Assembly: GCA_030248225.1 (NCBI GenBank)
Contig: JASANE010020490.1
Location: forward strand, 1 to 64,000
DNA length: 64,000 nucleotides
Direction of reading: 5' to 3'
Source of the DNA: Trileptium ribeirensis
Taxonomy: Eukaryota; Nematoda; Enoplea; Enoplida; Thoracostomopsidae
The position numbers and the translations under genes are program-made. The notes beneath the pieces were generated by a model. That model ran no database searches. It saw only the letters and a program-made list of their open reading frames with translations, and had not been told where the DNA came from. Positions 56,361 through 64,000 of this stretch are shown one piece after another. The first letter of the stretch is position 1. Every line of letters starts with the position of its first letter.

Positions 56361-59300
56361 TTACCCTGAAAGGTAGTTTTGAAGGTATATCAGACAGAGC
56401 ATTCTCTGTTTGAGCCTGACAGCAAAACTTTTGTTCCTTCTACTGACCATCATCAATCTGGATTCTAATGTAATCTTCCGCCCAGATTAGGGCGAGTAAC
56501 GGCCATTGCAACTAGCACTTTCTCAATCTTATATAGTGCATCCTTGGCGTCATAAAAACTGTAAAAATCAGAAATCATTCCTTAAAATTTATTCTTAGCA
56601 AACATACACGCTGCATCCACGTCAGAGTGGCACTCGGATGGGGGATTTGCATTTATAGCGAATATGTTCGAAAATTTATATCAGGAAATGCAGGTATTTA
56701 TATAACAAGACCGTTCCGGCCCGTTACGTGCTTTAGCGGCCCCCGGGAGACCCGGCCCGGGGTGCCGCCCGGCGAACGCTCCCTCGGTGGGTGCCGTGTC
56801 CCCGACCCCAGTTTGGGTCCCGTCCGATGGCACATGCCCCCTGGGACGTTTGAAAGCCGGCATCTTAAGCCAGAGATCAAGAAGACGCGGTCTTGTTCGA
56901 CGTATCGCGATGTCCTCGAAACGAAGGTTCATAGTTCATGTGTGATACGGCTAAATTAGCTGGGCGGTGTGTCGAGATAAAGATAACGCAGCAGATGGTG
57001 CTGTAGCTGAGAAGATGCATGAGCGGGATGTAATGAATTATTGGATCGATGACGCTCTTCACGGATTGCATGGATGATTAGTGGTCATCCCGTTCGACTA
57101 TGTCCTGAATTATTTTCCGGCTATTACGCTCGACGTTGCGCGACTGATTTGAACGGCGAAGAAACAACAAGCAAATCCAAGAAAAAGGAACAGATTTTAA
57201 TCTTGACCCGGGCTAGATGAGTGGCGGAAGTTACGTGTCTCGGGACGTATTGCTGACAGTCGAAACAATAGTTGATGGTTTAAATGATCGTCAATTTTTA
57301 ATGATTGATGCTTTGAGATTAATTGCAGACACATCCGGCACTAATGGGATGATTGAACACACCCACGCAAGGAAAATTAAGGCCTTAGAGTTCATGTTTT
57401 TGTAGAAAATTGGGTCCAAATCACATATGTTTGACCTCCGACTATTCAGAGGGTTCAAATTTGATATCAAATTCGATTGAAGCCGACTATTTTTAAGGAC
57501 GACGACAGTTTACGGTAGCTGTCAGTTTCAAGTACCATGAGATTTTTTCCATTGGGTATCACGGCTACATTCGACAAAAAGGGGCGGGAAGAAATCGTCA
57601 GCGATTGCGTAGTGGCAAAACCTCTATGTAAATACATGAGTGAAATTCTTGAGCTTGCGAGCGACACTCTGAATCGAGGAATCAGTTTGACTTCGGCATC
57701 ACGGAGTTCGGTCGACTCTACTGACCGACTCTGTGCCTAATCACTGTTTTTTAGTTTTTGCTGATAGTTTCACTCGGATTTCGGCTCGACCCGCTTTGGG
57801 TTCGAATTTCGTTTGACTTACTGACGTCATAGGAGCTTAGGGTGGGGTGATAGGGCAGAGGTCAACCTCGCCGTGGTTTTGATGGGAAGAGTAAGCCCGA
57901 GTTTATAATCAATATATTTCATAGCCGATTGTAGCGGGTTGACCGCTTCTCGGTGAGTTTATTTGTCTGTTTGTTTTGGCATAAACCCCTTCCTTGCTAC
58001 ACGCCGTGTCGTCTGGAACATATAGGATAGGTCGAGTTCCGATTCGGGTGAATACGCATAGGATACATTAACCGAAGTCTCTCTGGTTCCCCGCGGTCCT
58101 TGGTAGAACACAAAAGAACATTCTTGGATAAAATGGATCCAAGTTTTACAACACCAAGTGAGCTGAGTTAGGTATGGAAAACTTTTCCCTGAGCTGACCG
58201 CGGTTACGAAATTTTAGCTCATTTGGAGTTAATCGAAAAAGGGATTTGATCGTTGTATTGTTCAGTTTGTCTGAGCCTTCAGAGCTTATAGCTTAATGGA
58301 TTGCTCGGCGCTCATGTCGCTGGTGAGGTTGAACACTTAGGTTGGAGAACTAATGACATATGGGCATCACAGCGTCCTCGGGACTAAATAAAAGTTATTG
58401 TTGCTCTTATAGGTAGTAAGTCAACATGATATCGGAAGGAAGAGGAACGACAAAATTTTAGGCCTGACTCTACTCGAACTCAGGGTTAAGGTTTGCCATG
58501 AGGCGTCTTCCATTTTCGCTTGTTCAGTTTATTTACGTTTTCATTTAGCTGTTCGTGCTTGTTTTTGCGTTGACTTTGTATGGTATATTTAGGGGCATGT
58601 ATCCTTTAGGTATACACGTAATTCCCGACCTGGATGTCTGGCAGCAGTGTTATTATTGAACGACTTAGGGAATCCTAGGGAATTTAACTAATGACATCAC
58701 ACGGGATTGAAGTGCGGCTAGGAGGCATCGCTTAGGCTTGTTTAGTAAGAGAGGTGGTGCTGACCGATCGAAGGATTTTACATTCCCCCGTCCTCCCATC
58801 AAGCGAGGTACCTGCAGTACCTGAATATGATGTTGTACAAATGTGTCGTTAGGACGACAACCAACACATCCCATACACACTGGAGAACCAGGTTTTAGTA
58901 GAGCGCGCCTAGACATTGTGAGCCTCAGCTACTCATAACGTTGGGAGGAATCTACCCTTCCCAAAGTACTTACTAGAACACCTTGCGGCAAAGCTAAATG
59001 GCCATTACGTTTCATACATGATCGGTCAACCATTTAAATTACTGCGGCCAAAGGTTAACAGATAGCCAGCTCTTTCCGGGAGCTGATCGAAAAGTTGCCT
59101 GAGGTTAGTAGAGGTCGAAATGGGGTATCTAGATAACTAGGCGGTGACAACTAGGTATTCATTCCTAATAACTGTTCTGATGGTTATCGCCTACATTGAT
59201 ATGAACCATGATTTAATGCTCTTAGGATGCAATGTTGTGTACCATATCTGATTAAGTAAACATAACCATGCACCGATTTGTACCTACTTTGCAGTAACGT

Positions 59301-60687
59301 AACCCCTGCATAATGTCTTAACTTTTATGCTTCTATTAACCGATGCCTTAGGGATGAGGTGAACCCTGTCATTAGTCTCGAAACTGTACCTCTGTTCAAC
59401 TGACCCGTACCAGAACCTAGAGAACAGAAGGTTTTTCTCCGATAGTTTCCCTGAATAACGGTAGCGCCGCGCGTTACCCAGAGCGAACTTCGAGGCACAC
59501 CAGTTATTGTTCCCGACCCCATAGTCGAATTAAACGTCGCCAAAATTGGGAATCACGGAAGCAATATTTCTGTTGCCCTTGGACTAGCGTCATGGTCGCT
59601 CATTATCCTCTATCAGCCGTAGGATTTCGAATAGTTACGATTATCCTAATTGCCTTGACCGTTTCTTGTGCTGTTTCTGATACCTGTGCTTGCATGTACC
59701 ATAGCTTTTATTGAAGTAAAAGGGTTGGAAAATCAATTACGGTGTCCCGCGTTCTTCGATTTTATGCGCAATATGTTTGTCCGTACGGATAGGCTAATGC
59801 TGCGCACCCAATATGACAGTATCCCAAGCCTTGACGCGTAGGGTTTGCTACGAACATTATTATTATTATGGAGTGTTGGAATCTGTGCGAGAGGAGTGCA
59901 CGAGGTCGACAATAGAGGTCACTTGCCTAAATAATACAGGCAAATCATTTTAAAGTTTACTAGGCAACCCACACCGTTCACAAGGAATAATCACGGTTAA
60001 CAAAGTATTGATTAAAGCGTCCGACATTAAACTTCCAGGGATTGTCGGAACCCTGTGGGGACCACATAGTCATAACCAAATAGGGTGAGGGGCCCAACCG
60101 TTTGCAACAGGGCGTAATCTTCTATTAAAACCGAAAACAAGCTTAAATCTAATTTTAGGATAACAAAGAACTAAACAACTTCCGGGTGAGATTAGCATAT
60201 GGAACCTCGGTCTGACATTATGACCAGTGAGCAGGTTTCGATGTCAACCTCACTTGGGGACTTCAGCAGTCATACAAAATACTAGACACGTGCGCAACCA
60301 ATCGGGCGGGGTACGAATACACGTTGTGAAGCGCGCCTGCGACCTGCAAAGCTCCATAGCTTCTTGGGTCTGACCGGGAAAAGTGCCAAAATCGCCAAAA
60401 TCATGGTCCACTCTTGAGGTTATGATAGCCGGGATCGTATGGGCATGGTGTTAGGAAGTTGCGCTATGCAGCTGCGTACCGTTACATTTAAGCATTTGAG
60501 TTTTGCTTATCAAATGAAATAGAGAGACCGTTTTAATATGACTTTGTTTATATCTGTTGCGTATAAGTGAACAACAAAATGATTATTTATCTTGTGATAC
60601 ATCATTCCCATTCTGTATAATGGCCTGCAATCCTTCAGTACACACAGCAACGACATATCCTCCCTTTTAGCTGATGCATGGTACTAT
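56361..60687. other. mixed-composition region, no gene recognised
   Basis: Contains a strongly GC-rich patch (56710-56860) and unassigned ORFs (57217-57405, 57537-57740, 58665-58916 minus, 59325-59543 minus). A short (TTA)n run is near 59858. Composition from 57 to 60.6 kb is more balanced than elsewhere, suggesting old transposon DNA. Confidence 0.35.
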
Positions 60688-60903
60688 GGCCCAAGTCAAG
60701 CTGAGGGGTGTAACGTTATATCGTTGAAAAAGGAACAGCTTAGTGCGGGGGGTTCGGGGGGCGGCAGCCCCCCGACTTAGACTCAGTTATAATCTAGGGG
60801 CCATATAAAGGTCGAAGCTTAGGCTAAGGCTTAGGCTTAGGCTTAGTATATGTAGAACGACATACCAGCCTATGACGTCAAGCCCCTCAGCTTGACTTGG
60901 GCC
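60688..60903. mobile_element. 216-bp TIR element with 8-bp target duplication
   Basis: The termini are a perfect 21-bp inverted repeat starting GGCCCAAGTCAAGCTGAGGG. The 8-bp sequence GGTACTAT flanks both sides (60680-60687 and 60904-60911). Inside are a G/C palindromic block (GGGGGGCGGCAGCCCCCC) and a TTAGGC run. Eight-base duplications are typical of hAT elements, although the terminal bases are not the usual CAGGG. The perfect ends suggest a young insertion. Confidence 0.92.
60819..60846 (+). repeat. short TTAGGC telomere-like run
   Basis: It reads TTAGGC TAAGGC TTAGGC TTAGGC TTAG. TTAGGC is the nematode telomere unit. Four units inside a small transposon may be chance or a captured telomeric piece. 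Confidence 0.8.
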
Positions 60904-60937
60904 GGTACTATGGTAAATTACATGGAAATTATCACCG

Positions 60938-61208
60938 CATAGAGCAGCAACAGGATACACGGGAGTTCATTCTTATCGAGCTAACGCGCAACGCTGGATG
61001 GCATCATTCAGGAAGCGGGCATATTTATTAATTAATGAAGGCCGCTCAGAAGATGAAAGAAATAAGAAATAATAGACGAGTACGCGAGCCATACTATCAG
61101 ACGGGTGAACTACTCTGGGTCTGTCGGTATGACATTACAGCGGGACCATCTAACAAATTAAATCAACGTTGGTGCGGACGATCACGAGATAGTATGGATA
61201 ACACCACC
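60938..61208 (+). pseudogene. Ty3/gypsy integrase C-terminal remnant
   Basis: One frame from 60938 reads HRAATGYTGVHSYRANAQRW (compare the S-TGYTPFELMYGR region of gypsy integrases). A second frame from 61035 reads KAAQKMKEIRNNRRVREPYY, QTGELLWVCRYDITAGPSNK and LNQRW, matching the ...YDRRVR-x-x-x-F-x-x-GDLVW-x-R...KL-x-x-RW-x-GPY block. The frames are shifted against each other and the rest of pol is missing. It directly follows the 216-bp TIR element. Confidence 0.65.
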
Positions 61209-61287
61209 TTGTATGCAAGTAAGAATGCACTCTGGCCCGGAAGCTATGGTACATATAATAATATACCTCAATAGGACTAAGCCCTTA

Positions 61288-61371
61288 CATGCCGGCAGGG
61301 GGGGGGGTTGGGGGGTACCCCCCCTGAGGCCTAAAAGTCCAGGGGGGGTTGCAGCACCCCCCCGGGCTTTA
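61288..61371. repeat. G-tract / C-tract inverted block
   Basis: Runs of 7-10 G alternate with runs of 7 C (GGGGGGTACCCCCC and others), capable of a strong hairpin and of G-quadruplexes. The block resembles the G/C core inside the 60688 element. Confidence 0.8.
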
Positions 61372-61439
61372 TATACTAACAAGGTTTTGAAGCGGGGTAA
61401 GAATAAGATCGATTTTTGTATCACATTAGGGCTACGCTA

Positions 61440-63128
61440 GAACCGTGGTTAAAAAAACATATCACCGTCGGTAGAAATTGTTAATTATCGTTATTTGCCC
61501 GCCAACCAATTCAGCAATAAATATTTCTCAAAAAATAGCTGCTTCCAAATAAACGGAAAGGACCGTTACCGAGTTACAGTCGATGTGATCTAAACAAGAT
61601 TCTTACTATAAAATGAATAACATTTCTGCAGTTTAATTGGCGTTTTCCTAAGATTGGAAGAAATGGCTGCAACGTTAAAGTTTATTTCCAATTGTCCATT
61701 CATTCTTCATAATACTATGTTATGTTTCGTGCAACCAAAGGCAATAGAAAAATACTTGGAAAACTCCTGAAATCCATGCTACATCGTGCCGACAGTGGTA
61801 AAGCCTACTTGTAAAATTCTAACCGTGGAGATGTAACTTGGCGATGTTCTGTTTTCACTGGCTTTGATTAAGTTTACTTTTAACAGGATGTATTTGGTAA
61901 GTAATAATAGCGGTTTTCGCTAACTTCAAATGCTGCTCTAAAATATTAATAAGAAATGATAAAGCGGAGGTAGGTTAAATCGATAATTAGCCGGAGACTG
62001 AAAATTTTTGGAAGAGACGGTAGAAGCACTCTGATGTATGTTCACAAAGTCGCACATATTCAAAGCTTTACTGTTTATTATCTTATTACTTTAATATGAC
62101 TATGTTTTGCTTCTGTAACTTGGTGCGGAAGTATCTCTCAATTTTGGGTTCTTGCATTTCCTAACAATATTTCGGGCTCTTCAATAATTCCACCGCGGCA
62201 TTTTTTTTGCTTCCCTTCGACAAAAATGCCTCCGATTAATGAAAAATATCCGAAATTTTTTTTTACGAAAACGTCGTTGAAGCTGAAAATTTCATAAATT
62301 GCATAAATATGCCTTTTGGTTTTTACCGCGACTTAATAGCTGTATTATTATAACGATGTTTGATCATAGTGTCATGACATTTGAAGCTTGAAAATTTATT
62401 TTCATCGCATTTTTGTTGTTGGCATGTTGGTGATATTTCGGCAATAATTTAAAAAAAGAAAGAGTGGGTTAATGAAATCGTATGATTCTAGATTGTCAAA
62501 AATTTTCTAGCTGTTCGAAAAGTTTAGCGCGTTCTGGAGACTGTTGATTTTATTATTCTTGTCGTCACAGCTAGTGTTAGAACTTTGCGAATTATATTGT
62601 TTTCGTATATGCGTGAATGTGTGTTTTCCGTTAAAAAAATAGCGCATCAAGCCCAAGATTTTGCTTGGAACAACAGGTTTTCGCTGTCTGTCCGCGGCAT
62701 TCAATCGCTAATTTATAGTGGTGACCACGATGGGAGCACGGGTTATTTGAAAATTACACAAAATTTTGCTTCTTTCTACGCAAAAAATTTAACATTTTCG
62801 CGTTAATCTGTTACAATTTAGCAAAAGCAGAGCCTCAATTTGAATGAAGGCCTGGAATTCCGTCAGGAGTCCATTTGCTCTTTAAAGATACGGCGCAGCT
62901 TACCGCAGGTTGTATTGATATTGCAATTACGGCTCTAAAAACGACCTGTTCAATAAAAACTACATACTATACAGCAGATGTTGTCTGGAATTCAGGCGGC
63001 GTCACCTTTTGCGTCTCGGCAAATCAAAATACTTAGTTGATCGTACTCAAACCTGAAAAAAGGGCCTACTAGCCTGCTAAACAGGCACGATGATAATCGA
63101 CTAAACTGGTATAAGGCGCGGACAGAAC
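61440..63128. other. no gene recognised
   Basis: AT-rich; ORFs at 62507-62806 are unassigned. Confidence 0.4.
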
Positions 63129-63378
63129 GTGCCGATAAAGGCGTTCCACGGTAACCACCGAGATGATTTTATCTACTGGTTAAGGAAAGAATTTGAAATT
63201 AAGTTCATGGCCAATACTTGGTCAGAAGCCAACAAAGCTTATTTGTTGGGCGTTCATTCAAAAAGCCATGGCCAATTTCGTTTTTTCGCACTACAAGAAC
63301 ATGTTAAATCTAAATTACGAGAGAGTAGTAACACGTCTCAACTCGTTTTTCTTATTGGCGGCAGGAAAAGGTTTCTAG
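63129..63378 (+). pseudogene. Ty3/gypsy-like gag remnant
   Basis: The first frame reads IKAFHGNHRDDFIYWLRKEF, then EIKFMANTWSEANKAYLLGVH. This is the usual gypsy Gag opening: a (I/L)-x-x-F-x-G block, a D-x-x-x-W-L block and a helix ending in L-x-G. A frameshift near 63260 moves the sense to the frame of 63193-63378 (HYKNMLNLNYERVVTRLN). No zinc knuckle is present. Confidence 0.5.
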
Positions 63379-63533
63379 CGAGACCTGCCACCCTGAAGTA
63401 CAGAGGACAATAGAAACGAAACCGTTAGCTATTTCGTACGGGTGACGGTGGCTTGGATTTGACAACGCTGTTGTTGCATTAGGTGTACCCAGTAATGTCA
63501 ACAATTAACTGTGTAACTGGTATTCAGAATAGT

Positions 63534-63740
63534 TTTATTTGTAAATTTTATACAAAATTATTGCCTGGATTGGGCCCTGTATTGTTTGTCACACAGACAT
63601 ACCACGACGGCGGCTATTATTTCTTGTTGGAAAACCTAGTGGAACACGAACATACTTATACAATGTTTGAAGGTATGTCGTCGCGTAGATTACATGAACC
63701 GAACAACCTTAATTTAAAGCGGTTTCGTCCAAGCTTACAC
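63534..63740 (+). pseudogene. gypsy integrase C-terminal remnant
   Basis: The frame 63483-63764 contains FYTKLLPGLGPVLFVTQTYH, then DGGYYFLLENL and LNLKRFRPS. The pattern KL-x-P-x-x-x-GP-x-x-V...Y-x-LENL...LKRF is typical of the end of gypsy integrases. It lies 150 bp after the gag remnant, so most of pol has been deleted if both belong to one element. Confidence 0.45.
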
Positions 63741-63769
63741 GTTCTGACACTGAATAAATGGTAAAGGGT

Positions 63770-64000
63770 ATGTTGTTTTCACAATAATTTGGCTGCACAA
63801 ATAAAATTTAAGTTTACATTAACTACACAGCTCTACATTAAATTTACGATATCTTTAGGAATGCACCATTTCGTGGGCTCTTGTATTTTAAGGCCCCAGG
63901 CATCTAACAACTATGGGAAGGCGTACTAGGCGTTGAACTATTGGTTTCAATTATGTATGGCTGCGGCTTTCAGGCTAGCATACATTTTGAACCACGCACT
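63770..64000. other. window end, nothing recognised
   Basis: AT-rich sequence without a supported feature. Confidence 0.4.

Noticed and set aside
56681..56959. GC-rich ORFs on both strands
   Set aside because: Open frames on both strands follow from the high GC content. There is no motif or family.

Overview
The window is a piece of an animal nuclear genome, most likely an invertebrate and possibly a helminth. The one conserved host gene I can name is split by GT-AG introns of 0.7 to 9 kb. Nearly everything else is transposon remains, satellites and featureless AT-rich sequence. The lineage clues are weak. One is a CsRn1-type Ty3/gypsy element, a clade first described in a liver fluke and also known from insects. 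The other is a short TTAGGC run, the nematode telomere unit. Neither fixes the phylum.

Layout. 1-4845 is a nearly complete, very recent LTR retrotransposon on the minus strand. Its two LTRs are identical as far as I can read. It has a tRNA-Trp-type primer site, a CHCC-type Gag, and protease-RT-RNase H and integrase reading frames. Each of the two frame changes sits on a correctly phased -1 slippery sequence. 4846-23500 is AT-rich. It holds a tandem repeat interrupted by a MITE (7209-8600), a decayed coiled-coil ORF (9613-10095), two satellites (11227-11714 and 20710-21262), a full MITE related to the first (21579-22028), and two unassigned short ORFs near 18 kb. 23700-29500 is a retrotransposon graveyard: a GC-rich motif cluster, a 558-bp tandem duplication of an LTR/leader-like sequence, a gag remnant with a degenerate 21-bp/heptad repeat tract, a CR1-like LINE fragment, a fourfold satellite and another LINE scrap. 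32.2-33.85 kb is a better preserved CR1-like LINE 3' half on the minus strand.

36809-51952 carries the last five coding exons of TEX261 (Erv26/SVP26 family) on the plus strand. Splice sites and phases agree at every junction. The first coding exon, expected to hold the initiator Met and about 25 residues, was not found. The gene is packed with repeats: two hAT-like MITE copies 64 bp into its first visible intron, a ~165-bp satellite, a foldback, a 45-bp minisatellite, and another copy of the same MITE 134 bp past its stop codon. 52.5-64 kb holds no gene I can recognise. It has a small foldback, a 216-bp terminal-inverted-repeat element with an exact 8-bp target duplication, and gypsy integrase and gag scraps.

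No operon, CRISPR array or bacterial-type element is present. The most useful novel signals are the double -1 frameshift layout and tRNA-like leader of the gypsy element, the MITE families with readable target-site duplications, and the repeated occurrence of ~165-bp tandem arrays with unrelated sequences.
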